NCBI GenBank assembly: GCA_014860585.1
Contig: JACZJL010000098.1
Location: 1 to 64,000, forward strand
Reading direction: 5' to 3'
Length of the DNA stretch: 64,000 nt
Source: Bacteroidales bacterium
GTDB lineage: Bacteria > Bacteroidota > Bacteroidia > Bacteroidales > 4484-276
The notes beneath the pieces were generated by a model. It worked only from the letters and a program-made list of their open reading frames with translations, ran no database searches and was not told the DNA's origin. The position numbers and the translations under genes were made by a program. Positions 35,778 through 44,501 of this stretch are shown in pieces (the stretch's first letter is position 1; every line of letters starts with the position of its first letter).

Positions 35778-36880
35778 TCTGTTGAATATTTCCTGATCGT
35801 CGTCTCCATTTTAGCAAAATCTCTTTCCATACAATCAAGCAACTTCAGTTGATTTCTGGCCCGATCAAGGTTGTGCTGTGAGTGCCTGATTTTAAAATAA
35901 ACATCACCGGCAAGGTAATCTGTCATAAACCTGACAGCCATTATATAGGTAAGAAGTTTGCAGGAGAAGGCCAGATGTTTTAATTCTGTAACATTGAGCA
36001 TAGTATGGGTTTCGCGAAGATAACCATGAGCAAAATGGTGGAATAGCAGAATATCAAAATCCACTTTTGTCAAATCAGCCTCGTCTTCTGCAGCGGTATT
36101 GCAAAGTGTTCGCACGGCATCCCCAAAGTCATATAACACACTCCCGTTCATCACCGTATCAAGATCTATGATACTGATGGCCTGGCCATTTTCGTTAAAA
36201 AGTAGATTATTAAATTTGGTATCATTATGGGTGATCCTTACAGGGATTTTCCCCGCTTTTTCGAGCAGGAAAATCCGGTACATCTCTTCTTCCCGCATTA
36301 AAATCATATTCAGTTCCTTTTCAACCATGCTTGCACGATCAGCCGGGTTTTGCGCCAACACCTTTTTCAGATTTTCAAGCCGCATTTTTACATTGTGAAA
36401 ATCAGGAATGGTTATGTGTAATGCACCACCAGGCAAATCGGCAAGTATGGCCTGGAACTTCCCAATTGCTCTTCCCCCTTCAAGGGCCTGGTTTGCAGTT
36501 AACTCTTTTGGTGCATAATGGGGCAGATAATTATAGCAGCGCCAGTAATTACCGGATTCATCCCGATGGTAATTTTGGTGTGCAATGGTTGGGATCAAAC
36601 GGGGCGCCTGAAGAGCATATTTACCAGGATCGCAATTATATTTCAGGTTTATGTGTTCGGTGACCCTGAGAATATTTTTCATCAGACCTGGTACATCTGT
36701 AAAAATCTTATGATTTACCCGCTGAAGGATATAATCCTCTTCATCATCCGCTTCTGTTTCAACCAGGAAAGTGTCGTTGATGTGCCCCTCGCCAGTCGGG
36801 ATCAAAGAGATTGGATGGCCTGTAATGGCAAACTGGCGGATAATCGAATGGATATCAAAGTTAAAGTTCGACTGCGGCAT
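35774..36880 (-). CDS. Sugar 1-kinase of APH fold (NahK-like)
   Basis: A 368-residue aminoglycoside-phosphotransferase-fold kinase. It has the nucleotide loop 'PTGEGHINDTFLVET' (about 28-42), catalytic 'RITHNDTKFNNLLF' (Asp of HND, about 212-220) and the metal-binding 'SIIDLDTVMNGSVLYDFGDA'. This signature, and the company of a nucleotidyltransferase 6 bp upstream and a sodium:solute symporter, fit an N-acetylhexosamine 1-kinase: sugar + ATP to sugar-1-phosphate. It could be another kinase of the phosphotransferase enzyme family; the substrate sugar is not shown by the sequence. Last gene of a three-gene minus-strand operon. Confidence 0.82.
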   Translation of the reverse strand: MPQSNFNFDIHSIIRQFAITGHPISLIPTGEGHINDTFLVETEADDEEDYILQRVNHKIFTDVPGLMKNILRVTEHINLKYNCDPGKYALQAPRLIPTIAHQNYHRDESGNYWRCYNYLPHYAPKELTANQALEGGRAIGKFQAILADLPGGALHITIPDFHNVKMRLENLKKVLAQNPADRASMVEKELNMILMREEEMYRIFLLEKAGKIPVRITHNDTKFNNLLFNENGQAISIIDLDTVMNGSVLYDFGDAVRTLCNTAAEDEADLTKVDFDILLFHHFAHGYLRETHTMLNVTELKHLAFSCKLLTYIMAVRFMTDYLAGDVYFKIRHSQHNLDRARNQLKLLDCMERDFAKMETTIRKYSTD

Positions 36881-36886
36881 GATCGT

Positions 36887-37792
36887 CTATTTCCACAAAT
36901 TTTCAGGATAAACCCCGGAAGCTACAAGACGCGTGATCATCTCCTTTGCCGACTCTTTGTCTTCGCGGTAAGTAACGCCAAACCATTGGGCATCTGACTT
37001 CAGGATTTGAATTGAGCCAAGTTTTTGCTCCATCATTTCCACCAACGGTCTTGCAATGTAGTACTCAGCTTTTGGGTCATCTTTAGCCTTATTAATGAAA
37101 CGGGTAAACCCCTCCCTGAAAATTTTAAAAATTCCCGGATAAAAACCCCAGGCATTCATCGAAACGAAGGTTTGCCCATCGAGGACTGTCCATCCTTTTT
37201 CAGGAGCATCGTATCCAATTTCTTGTGATCTCCTTTCAATATTAGTTATCTCGGAAATGCTCTTCAACAACAGATCACGGGAATAGTTGCAAACGCCGCG
37301 TGAGACAGTACCAAACTCGGAGAGCGTCAACCGAAGCTGGTACCCAACCATTGCATGTCGTGTGTGGTCAGCATTCACAGCAAAATGTGATGCAACAGCT
37401 TTGTATGCTTCCAGGCTGTAAAAATCGTCGGCATTGATGGCCATGAAAGGCTCGTTGATTGCTTCATCAGCCACAAGTACGGCATGAGCAGTTCCCCAGG
37501 GCTTTTTACGATCGGGGGGTGCAGCTATTCCGTCCGGCAAATTTTCCAATTCCTGGTAAACATACCGGAGGTCAATTTTGCCATCCAGTTTGTTTCCGAA
37601 AAACTCCCTGAAATCAGCTTCGAGCTCTTTTCGGATGACTAAAACCACTTTTCCGAATCCTGATCTGATGGCGTCATAAATCGAATAATCAATGATTGCT
37701 TCACCCGATGGACCGATTTTGTCAATTTGTTTCAGCCCACCGTAGCGACTACCCATGCCAGCCGCGAGGATTAACAAGGTTGGTTTACTCAT
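36887..37792 (-). CDS. Sugar-phosphate nucleotidyltransferase
   Basis: A 301-residue nucleotidyltransferase. The N terminus has 'LLILAAGMGSRYGGLKQIDK' (nucleotide/PPi loop, about 6-25) and 'GPSGEAIIDYSIYDA', the metal-binding region is 'MAINADDFYSLEAY', and the rest is the expected alpha/beta fold. It would convert sugar-1-phosphate plus UTP (or another NTP) to the NDP-sugar. Directly upstream of the kinase, it supports a salvage route import - phosphorylation - activation. Which nucleotide is used cannot be told. Confidence 0.85.
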   Translation of the reverse strand: MSKPTLLILAAGMGSRYGGLKQIDKIGPSGEAIIDYSIYDAIRSGFGKVVLVIRKELEADFREFFGNKLDGKIDLRYVYQELENLPDGIAAPPDRKKPWGTAHAVLVADEAINEPFMAINADDFYSLEAYKAVASHFAVNADHTRHAMVGYQLRLTLSEFGTVSRGVCNYSRDLLLKSISEITNIERRSQEIGYDAPEKGWTVLDGQTFVSMNAWGFYPGIFKIFREGFTRFINKAKDDPKAEYYIARPLVEMMEQKLGSIQILKSDAQWFGVTYREDKESAKEMITRLVASGVYPENLWK

Positions 37793-37894
37793 TTTTTATT
37801 TTTTTATTTAAAAGTCCTGCATTTTAATCAATTGGATCAATTCGCAAGTGAGATTTATTGCCAAATTCTATTTGACAATTATTGATGCAAACAC

Positions 37895-39748
37895 CTACTC
37901 AAAACTCAGCCTGTTCCATGTTTTGGTCAACAAATAAGCAGCAATAACGGCAAGTGCTGTCAGGAGGACTGCAGGGGTTATTTCTCCATAAATCCAATAA
38001 CCTGTGGCAAATAAAGCACTGTAAACCGTTACACAACCCAGGAACATGCACAGTATTCCTACCGGTACATCCCAGGATTTGTTCTTGTCAACAACGATGG
38101 GAACACCTGCTAACTCAGCATCACGAATCACTTTTTTCCAACCGGGACCCCCAGGTTTAATTTTTTTGTAAAATGACCGGAGTGTATCATCATTAACCGG
38201 TTTAGTGAGAAAAGTGACAATAATCCAGGTGGCGGATGTCAGAATTACAACACCAACCAGTTTGATAATATTCCAGTAGGTTGCAGTGGTTATCAGCCCG
38301 AAAACCTTTATCATACCAGCAGGTTCCGCAAGTGTTGTCATGTAGAAATTCTCGATAATGATGAATGCCAGCGAAAAAACGGTGGCAGCAATCATGGCCG
38401 AAATTTCGGAGTAAGCATTGATCCTCCACCAGAACCACCGGAGAATATAAATCAGCCCTGTTCCTGCTCCAATCATCAGCAGATACTGAAATGCCTGTAG
38501 TGCATTCTGGAGTACTAACGCAAGCAAAACCCCGAAGACCATCAGCAATACGGTACTAATCCTGCCAAACAGCACCTTTTGTTTCTCAGTTGCATCCGGG
38601 TTGTAAAAGCGGTGATAAAAGTCGTTGACCAGGTAAGATGAGCCCCAGTTCAGGTGCGATGCAACTGTTGACATGAATGCTGCAATCAGCGAAGCAACCA
38701 CCAGTCCAAGCAAACCAGGGGGCAGGTATGTCCGCAACATGGCCGGATAGGCAAAATCCTCACGGATGTACTGCTCAGCCACACCGGGAAAAGCAGTCAC
38801 CATGGACTGAATATCTGGAAAAACGATCATTGATGCCAGCGCCACCACAATCCACGGCCAGGGACGTATGGCGTAATGAAAAAAGTTGAACAGCAAGGTT
38901 GCCCCTATGGCATGGCGCTCCTCCTTTGCCGAAAGCATCCTTTGCGCCACATAACCGCCACCTCCCGGCTCCGCACCCGGATACCAAACTGCCCACCATT
39001 GCACTGCTATTGGGATGATAAAAATGTAGAGGAATAAGTCGGTTTGCTCAATTTTGGGAAATAAGTCCAATTTATCGGTTACACGCTCGTGGGCAAACAA
39101 TCCCGAAAGGCCTTCAACACCTTCAGGTAATCCTTTAACAACAAATACGGCAGCTATCAGTGCACCGAACATTGCAAAGCCAAATTGAAAAAGGTCTGTC
39201 CATAAGATGGACTTCAGTCCACCCAGTCCGCTGTAAAACACCACAATCACCGCTGCAATGATTAGTGCCGGCGCCGGCTGAATGCCCATCATTACCCCGG
39301 CGAGTTTGATAAAAGCTAGTGATACGCTGGCAATAACCATCACGTTAAAGAAAAAACCCAGGTAAACAGCCCTGAAGCCTCTCAAAAAGGCAGCCATCCG
39401 TCCACTGTAGCGAATTTCATAAAACTCAAGATCGGTAAGCACCTTCGAACGATTCCATAATTTGGCATAGACGAAAACCGTAAGCATCCCAGTTAACAAA
39501 AATGCCCACCAAACCCAGTTACCTGCTACCCCGTTTTGCCTTACAATGTCAGTGACCAGGTTCGGTGTATCTGCCGAAAAGGTTGTGGCAACCATGCTCA
39601 CACCCAATAGCCACCAGGGCATATTACGACCCGAAAGGAAAAACTCATTGTAACCCTTCCCTGCAGATCGTGAACTAAAAACAGCGATGCCAATTAGTAT
39701 TACAAAGAAAAGAAAGATGATTATCCAGTCAATCTGTGCAAGTACCAT
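37895..39748 (-). CDS. Sodium:solute symporter (SSS family)
   Basis: A 617-residue polytopic transporter with about 14 membrane segments. It opens with 'IIIFLFFVILIGIAVFSSRS' and the SSS marker 'NEFFLSGRNMPWWLLGVSMV'; 'GGLKSILWTDLFQFG' and 'FMSTVASHLNWGSSYLVNDF' are further family motifs. It would take up a sugar or similar solute with Na+. It is 102 bp upstream of the nucleotidyltransferase and the same direction, so the likely cargo is the substrate of the kinase. A TATTTTCG box (39766-39773) precedes the ATG. Confidence 0.9.
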   Translation of the reverse strand: MVLAQIDWIIIFLFFVILIGIAVFSSRSAGKGYNEFFLSGRNMPWWLLGVSMVATTFSADTPNLVTDIVRQNGVAGNWVWWAFLLTGMLTVFVYAKLWNRSKVLTDLEFYEIRYSGRMAAFLRGFRAVYLGFFFNVMVIASVSLAFIKLAGVMMGIQPAPALIIAAVIVVFYSGLGGLKSILWTDLFQFGFAMFGALIAAVFVVKGLPEGVEGLSGLFAHERVTDKLDLFPKIEQTDLFLYIFIIPIAVQWWAVWYPGAEPGGGGYVAQRMLSAKEERHAIGATLLFNFFHYAIRPWPWIVVALASMIVFPDIQSMVTAFPGVAEQYIREDFAYPAMLRTYLPPGLLGLVVASLIAAFMSTVASHLNWGSSYLVNDFYHRFYNPDATEKQKVLFGRISTVLLMVFGVLLALVLQNALQAFQYLLMIGAGTGLIYILRWFWWRINAYSEISAMIAATVFSLAFIIIENFYMTTLAEPAGMIKVFGLITTATYWNIIKLVGVVILTSATWIIVTFLTKPVNDDTLRSFYKKIKPGGPGWKKVIRDAELAGVPIVVDKNKSWDVPVGILCMFLGCVTVYSALFATGYWIYGEITPAVLLTALAVIAAYLLTKTWNRLSFE

Positions 39749-39765
39749 GTTTTAAATTTTTCCGG

Positions 39766-39773
39766 CGAAAATA
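39766..39773 (-). promoter_or_regulatory. -7-like element (TATTTTCG) of symporter operon
   Basis: TATTTTCG followed by CCGG on the minus strand, 18 bp before the symporter ATG. Confidence 0.4.
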
Positions 39774-39850
39774 ATGATGTTTTGCTGATCAGCCGATTTA
39801 AGTATGTGTTTTTTCAGGAATTTCTATTTTTACAGCAAAAAGCTAACATT

Positions 39851-40756
39851 GTGATTACACCTTCAAATCTCACCAAAGGCGATCTCATCGGGCTTGTTTC
39901 TCCTGCCAGCGCCATCGAAGCCCCTGTGCTTAACAATGCTGCTGCATTAATTAAAAGAATGGGCTACCGTGTGATTACTGGTAAACATGTCCTGGATAAA
40001 TACCATCAGTTTGCTGGTACTGATGAAAACCGGGCAGCCGATTTCCAGCAAATGCTTGATCAAACTGAAGTCAGGATGATCCTGTGTACACGCGGTGGCT
40101 ATGGTACGATGCGGATCATTGATAAGCTGGATTTCACGCGGTTCATGGAGCATCCAAAATGGATTGTTGGTTTCAGCGATATTACCGCTATACAAAACCA
40201 TCTGTACACAGTTCACGGTGTTGAAAGTATACATGGAATTATGCCTTTGAATTATCCGGAGTGTGGAAATATTTGCACTGCCATCGATAAACTTTTTCAG
40301 GTCGTAAGTGGTAAAAACCCCAACTATGCTGTTCCTGCTCATCCATTGAACCGTCCTGGAAAATCTCAGGGAGTGTTGGTTGGAGGTAATTTAGCCATCA
40401 TTACAAGCCAGATTGGAAGTGTTTCTGAAATTGATACAGATGGACGGATTCTTTTCCTGGAAGAAGTGGATGAAAAACTTTACCGCTTCGACCGGATGAT
40501 GTTAACCCTGAAAAGAGCAGGTAAACTGAGCAATCTTGCAGGACTTGTAGTGGGTGGATTGACTGAAATGACCGACAGTGCCAAAGGCTATGGGAACAAT
40601 GCAGAAGAAATCGTGGCTGATGCAGTGAAAGAATTTGATTTTCCGGTCTGTTTTGCCTTTCCGGCAGGCCATATTAAAGAAAACTACCCGTTGATTATAG
40701 GGCGTGAAGTAGCGCTCGATGTCAGGGAACAATCCGTCAGGCTTGACTTCAAATAA
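39851..40756 (+). CDS. LD-carboxypeptidase, peptidase family S66
   Basis: A 301-residue S66 peptidase (LdcA type) that removes D-Ala from the tetrapeptide of recycled murein in the cytoplasm. The nucleophile Ser is in 'IVGFSDITAIQNHL'; the Glu and His of the triad are in 'FLEEVDEKLYRFDRM' and 'FPAGHIKENYPL'. 'LCTRGGYGTMRIID' is a family motif. A frame opens at 39782, but a TATTTTTA box at 39825-39832 lies inside that extension and other members start 'ITPxxLxxGDxIG', so I place the start at the GTG 39851. No signal peptide is seen from that start. Confidence 0.87.
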   Translation: MITPSNLTKGDLIGLVSPASAIEAPVLNNAAALIKRMGYRVITGKHVLDKYHQFAGTDENRAADFQQMLDQTEVRMILCTRGGYGTMRIIDKLDFTRFMEHPKWIVGFSDITAIQNHLYTVHGVESIHGIMPLNYPECGNICTAIDKLFQVVSGKNPNYAVPAHPLNRPGKSQGVLVGGNLAIITSQIGSVSEIDTDGRILFLEEVDEKLYRFDRMMLTLKRAGKLSNLAGLVVGGLTEMTDSAKGYGNNAEEIVADAVKEFDFPVCFAFPAGHIKENYPLIIGREVALDVREQSVRLDFK

Positions 40757-40763
40757 CAATAAT

Positions 40764-41126
40764 ATGGCTGAACACAACGACACCGGAAACAAGGGCGAAG
40801 AACTGGCCGAGAAATACCTGCGAAGCATGGGTTACGAAATCCTTGAACGAAACTGGCATTTCGGGAAAAACGAAATTGATATTATTGCCAAAGACGGCAA
40901 ATTCCTGGTGATTGCTGAAGTCAAAACCCGTCGCTCTAACTATTTCGGCGAGCCTGAAGAGTTCGTGACACGAGCCAAGCAACGCTCACTGATCACCGCC
41001 GCCAATGGCTATATCCTTAAAAAAAACATCGATCTCGAAACCCGGTTCGACATCCTCAGTGTAATTTTCACCGGTAATTCCTACACGGTTAAACAAATTA
41101 AGGATGCTTTTTACCCCATCCTTTGA
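40764..41126 (+). CDS. YraN family protein (UPF0102), endonuclease-like fold
   Basis: A 120-residue protein with the YraN pattern 'GNKGEELAEKYLRSMGYEIL', 'NEIDIIAKDGKFLVIAEVKT' and 'TRFDILSVIF'. The D-x(n)-E-x-K triad is that of restriction-endonuclease-like nucleases; the physiological role is unknown. It starts 7 bp after the S66 stop, at ATG 40764 rather than at the earlier in-frame codon 40719 inside the S66 gene. Confidence 0.92.
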   Translation: MAEHNDTGNKGEELAEKYLRSMGYEILERNWHFGKNEIDIIAKDGKFLVIAEVKTRRSNYFGEPEEFVTRAKQRSLITAANGYILKKNIDLETRFDILSVIFTGNSYTVKQIKDAFYPIL

Positions 41127-41160
41127 TGGGCATCCTTCCTGATAAATTGTTAATCGGGTA

Positions 41161-42081
41161 TTAATGCCCCTCATTCAGCGGCTTAAACCCCTGACCCAAT
41201 ATCTCATTGGCATCTATCACAGTTACAAAAGCATGTGGATCAACTTCCCGGATGTAATCTTTCAGTATCTGGTATTCACGACGGCTTACATTGGTGTAAA
41301 TCATGTTTTTCTCGGTTTCCTGGTACATGCCTTTTCCAACGAAAATTGTCCCGCCTCGGTTCAGGTCGTTGATAATTTTATTACGTATTTCCTGGTGATG
41401 GTCAGAGATAATAAACATAGTTTTTTCATAGGAGATTCCACGGAGCGTAATATCGATCACTTTTCCGGTGATAAAGATGACGATCCAGGAATAAAGCGGG
41501 ATTTTCCAGTCGCCAAAAGCAGCAAGTCCAACAAGCACAATGGCCGAATCAACAATAATCATTAACTGCCCCAGGGGCAAACCAGTATATTTATTAATAA
41601 TCATGGCCACAATATCCGACCCGCCGGATGTAGCTCTCGACCGGAAAATTAACCCCAGCCCAAAACCAATCATTACTCCGCCAAAAATACTCGCCAACAA
41701 TATTTGATCACCCAGCTTCAGCGGGTCATCCTGGCCAATAAAATAGGTCAACATGTCCATAAATGAAGCCGTCAGGACAAATCCAACTACTGTTTTGATG
41801 CCAAACCTTGGCCCCAGAATTTTAATTCCAAGTATTGTCAGCGGGATATCCATGGTCAATCCCAGCAATCCGATGGGTATTCCAAGCGGCCAGAATTCAA
41901 AAACACCTTCAGTGAGGTAGTGAATTACAATTGCAATCCCGTAAACACCGCCGGGAACAATCTTGTAAGGATTAATAAACAGAACGAAACCCGAAGCCAT
42001 GATAAACGTTCCAATCAAGATCAGGCTGTAAACCTTAAACCACTCTTTTGTGAATAGTTTTTCTTTTGTAACAAAAGTCAT
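41161..42081 (-). CDS. YitT family membrane protein (DUF161/DUF2179)
   Basis: A 306-residue inner-membrane protein with five or six membrane segments in the first 200 residues ('GTFIMASGFVLFINPYKIVP' first) and a cytoplasmic DUF2179 domain at the C terminus ('FIISDHHQEIRNKII', 'IFVGKGMYQETEKNMIYTNV'). 'RSRATSGGSDIVAMIINKYT' is the family's signature loop. The role of YitT proteins is unsettled. A longer frame reaches 42237, but a strong TACTTTTG box (42107-42114) lies inside it, so I start at ATG 42081. Confidence 0.92.
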   Translation of the reverse strand: MTFVTKEKLFTKEWFKVYSLILIGTFIMASGFVLFINPYKIVPGGVYGIAIVIHYLTEGVFEFWPLGIPIGLLGLTMDIPLTILGIKILGPRFGIKTVVGFVLTASFMDMLTYFIGQDDPLKLGDQILLASIFGGVMIGFGLGLIFRSRATSGGSDIVAMIINKYTGLPLGQLMIIVDSAIVLVGLAAFGDWKIPLYSWIVIFITGKVIDITLRGISYEKTMFIISDHHQEIRNKIINDLNRGGTIFVGKGMYQETEKNMIYTNVSRREYQILKDYIREVDPHAFVTVIDANEILGQGFKPLNEGH

Positions 42082-42106
42082 TGTAATCTGATTTGAAAAA
42101 TGGCGG

Positions 42107-42114
42107 CAAAAGTA
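42107..42114 (-). promoter_or_regulatory. -7 element (TACTTTTG) of yitT-like gene
   Basis: TACTTTTG followed by CCGCCA on the minus strand, 25 bp before ATG 42081. A strong match to the Bacteroidota -7 consensus with its C-rich tail. Confidence 0.7.
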
Positions 42115-42266
42115 CTGCTTAAGACTTAAGTATCCGGACAGGTGAGCAACAGGTAAGATAATGTAATAAGAGAATAATTCAGGTAAAATTAACCAAGTCA
42201 GGATAAACCAAACGTCCTGATGGTTGTTAATATTCAAACTGCAAGACTATTCAAACTATAATAACT

Positions 42267-43181
42267 ATGAAGTTTATCCTGATCATTCCATTTATTTTCA
42301 CAACTCTTTATTTAAACGGACAAGAAACAATGAAATACAAGCAACTGACTCCCGAAGAACAACGCGTGATCTTAAACAAAGGGACTGAAAGACCATTCAC
42401 CGGTAAATACGACAAGTTCAGCGAAAAAGGCACTTACACCTGCAAACAGTGCGGAAATGCATTGTACAAATCTGAGGCAAAATTCGATTCAGGTTGTGGC
42501 TGGCCAAGTTTTGATGATGAAATAAAAGGGGCTGTGAAACGCGTTCCTGACGCTGACGGAATACGCACCGAAATCGTATGTACAAATTGTAACGCCCATC
42601 TTGGCCATGTTTTTAAAGGCGAACGTTTTACACCTAAGAATACCCGCCATTGTGTCAATTCCATTTCGATGGAATTTATTCCTGATATCCAGGAAACAAA
42701 AACAGCAAGAGCGATCTTTGCTTCAGGGTGTTTTTGGGGCGTTGAATATTATTTTAATAAGGCCAATGGTGTGATCGAAACAACCGTGGGATACACAGGT
42801 GGTAAAGTAAAAAACCCAACCTATGAGCAGGTTTGTACAGGTAAAACAGGCCATGCCGAAGCCGTTGAAGTGATCTTTGATCCGGCGCTGACAGATTACG
42901 AAACCCTTGCCAGACTCTTCTTCGAAACCCATGATTTTACCCAGATCGGCGGACAGGGACCAGACATTGGGGATCAGTACAGGTCGGTGATCTATTACCT
43001 TGACGAGCAGCAAAAGGAAATTGCCGAAAAACTAATTAAAATTCTGGAGGGTAAAAATTACAAAGTGGCAACCAAACTTGAGCAGGCATCCATATTCTAC
43101 CGTGCTGAGGATTATCACCAGGACTATTATTTAAAAACCGGAGGGAACCCTTACTGCCACATAAAAAGACAGGTTTTTTAA
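42267..43181 (+). CDS. msrAB: Fused methionine sulfoxide reductase MsrB-MsrA, exported
   Basis: A 304-residue bifunctional enzyme, MsrB first and MsrA second. A signal peptide ('MKFILIIPFIFTTLYLNGQ') sends it to the periplasm. MsrB (about 22-140) has zinc cysteines Cys59, Cys62, Cys105 and Cys108 and the catalytic Cys129 in 'RHCVNSISMEF'. MsrA (about 148-300) has the nucleophile Cys155 in 'ASGCFWGVEYYF' and 'GHAEAVEVIFDP'. It would reduce both R- and S-methionine sulfoxide in exported proteins. The MsrB-MsrA order is the reverse of the MsrA-MsrB fusion seen in several other bacteria. Single gene; divergent from yitT. Confidence 0.95.
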   Translation: MKFILIIPFIFTTLYLNGQETMKYKQLTPEEQRVILNKGTERPFTGKYDKFSEKGTYTCKQCGNALYKSEAKFDSGCGWPSFDDEIKGAVKRVPDADGIRTEIVCTNCNAHLGHVFKGERFTPKNTRHCVNSISMEFIPDIQETKTARAIFASGCFWGVEYYFNKANGVIETTVGYTGGKVKNPTYEQVCTGKTGHAEAVEVIFDPALTDYETLARLFFETHDFTQIGGQGPDIGDQYRSVIYYLDEQQKEIAEKLIKILEGKNYKVATKLEQASIFYRAEDYHQDYYLKTGGNPYCHIKRQVF

Positions 43182-43209
43182 CAACCTTCCTTTAAAAGCG
43201 GCTGAACAA

Positions 43210-43773
43210 TTAACGGTTATTGTATTGGTTCATGGTTAATTGTGTCCCGGCAAGCACAAAACTCTTCATCATTTCGATGGCAAGTGGGATTTTCTCAATC
43301 ATGATCTTTTCCTCAGCCTTTGTCCATTTTCCCAATACATAATCAACCTGAAAGCCTTTGGCAAAGTCTTTGCCAATGCCAACTCTAAGCCTCGCAAAAT
43401 CGCTATGTCCGAGTGTTTCGATAATGTGATTTAATCCGTTGTGTGTCCCTCCGCTTCCTTTAGGACGCAGCCTAAGCACACCGGTCTCAAGGTCGATATC
43501 ATCTAAAACCACCAGCAAATTTTCAACCGGGACATTTTCTTTCTCAAGCCAGTATTTCACTGCTTTGCCGCTTAGGTTCATGTAAGTGGTTGGTTTGATC
43601 ATTACGAGCTGGCGACCTTTTATTCGCGCCTCAGAATGGTAGGCATGACGCTGAATGGAAAAAGTGCTTTTCATCTCCTGTGCCAACGCATCAAGTACCA
43701 GGAAACCTATGTTATGACGGGTGTTGGCATAATCATCACCGATATTGCCAAGTCCGGCAATCAGATATTTCAT
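43210..43773 (-). CDS. pth: Peptidyl-tRNA hydrolase
   Basis: A 187-residue Pth that frees tRNA from prematurely released peptidyl-tRNA. The signature 'GLGNIGDDYANTRHNIGF' carries Asn10 and catalytic His20; 'KPTTYMNLSGKAVKYW' and 'VLDDIDLETG' are the other conserved motifs (Asn in TYMN, Asp in DDID). Length matches the family. It is the last gene of a prs-rplY-pth operon, a widely conserved order, 83 bp after rplY. Confidence 0.97.
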   Translation of the reverse strand: MKYLIAGLGNIGDDYANTRHNIGFLVLDALAQEMKSTFSIQRHAYHSEARIKGRQLVMIKPTTYMNLSGKAVKYWLEKENVPVENLLVVLDDIDLETGVLRLRPKGSGGTHNGLNHIIETLGHSDFARLRVGIGKDFAKGFQVDYVLGKWTKAEEKIMIEKIPLAIEMMKSFVLAGTQLTMNQYNNR

Positions 43774-43856
43774 GCTTTAGTTAATTTGAAAAAGGCACAA
43801 AGCGTTTTAATGTGCCTCATGCCTTTTACTGAAGTTCAAAATGTGATTATCCGTTT

Positions 43857-44465
43857 TTATTCGCTTGCAGCTTCAGCAGCGCCACCCTCTTCATGGGCTT
43901 CCTCCTCCTCGTCACCAACAACTGCCCTAGCACTCTTAACAGATACGATAATTGAAGTTGGCGGGTCTAAAAACTCAATATTATCCAACTTCATTTCCAT
44001 CACTTTTCTTGACTCATTTATATTGAGTTTTGTGATGTCAACCACAATTTCATCCGGCAGATACTTAGGAAGGGCTTTAATTAACAGCTTCCTGTATTTA
44101 CGGATTAGTTTGCCCCCTTTGAGAACCCCTTTTGAAGTTCCTGTAATTCTGATCGGCACGGCAATAGCAACAGGTTTATCGTCGAATATCTGCATAAAAT
44201 CCACATGAAGGATATGGTCCGACACCGGATGGTACTGAACATCTTTCAAAATAGCGTTGTACTTCTTGCTGCCGATGTTCAATTCGATAATAAAGCTATT
44301 AGGGGTGAAGATAATGTCCTTGAAGCTCCTTTCGGGCATTGCAAAATGGAATTGTTCTTCACCACCATACAACACACAGGGAACATTGCCCTCCCTGCGA
44401 TGTTTCTTAGCATCTTTTTTCCCTACGTTCTCTCTCAGAGAACCGCTCATTGATACTGTTTTCAT
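43857..44465 (-). CDS. rplY: 50S ribosomal protein L25, Ctc type
   Basis: A 202-residue L25/TL5/Ctc protein that binds 5S rRNA. An N-terminal L25 beta-barrel (about 1-95, 'RREGNVPCVLYGGEEQFHFA') is followed by the TL5 C-terminal domain (about 100-185, 'DEIVVDITKLNINESRKVME'). The end is acidic and Ala/Glu-rich ('DEEEEAHEEGGAAEAASE'), normal for this long form. In operon between prs and pth. Confidence 0.96.
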   Translation of the reverse strand: MKTVSMSGSLRENVGKKDAKKHRREGNVPCVLYGGEEQFHFAMPERSFKDIIFTPNSFIIELNIGSKKYNAILKDVQYHPVSDHILHVDFMQIFDDKPVAIAVPIRITGTSKGVLKGGKLIRKYRKLLIKALPKYLPDEIVVDITKLNINESRKVMEMKLDNIEFLDPPTSIIVSVKSARAVVGDEEEEAHEEGGAAEAASE

Positions 44466-44501
44466 GAATTAAAAATTAAATGATAAATAAAAAATATGTG
44501 T

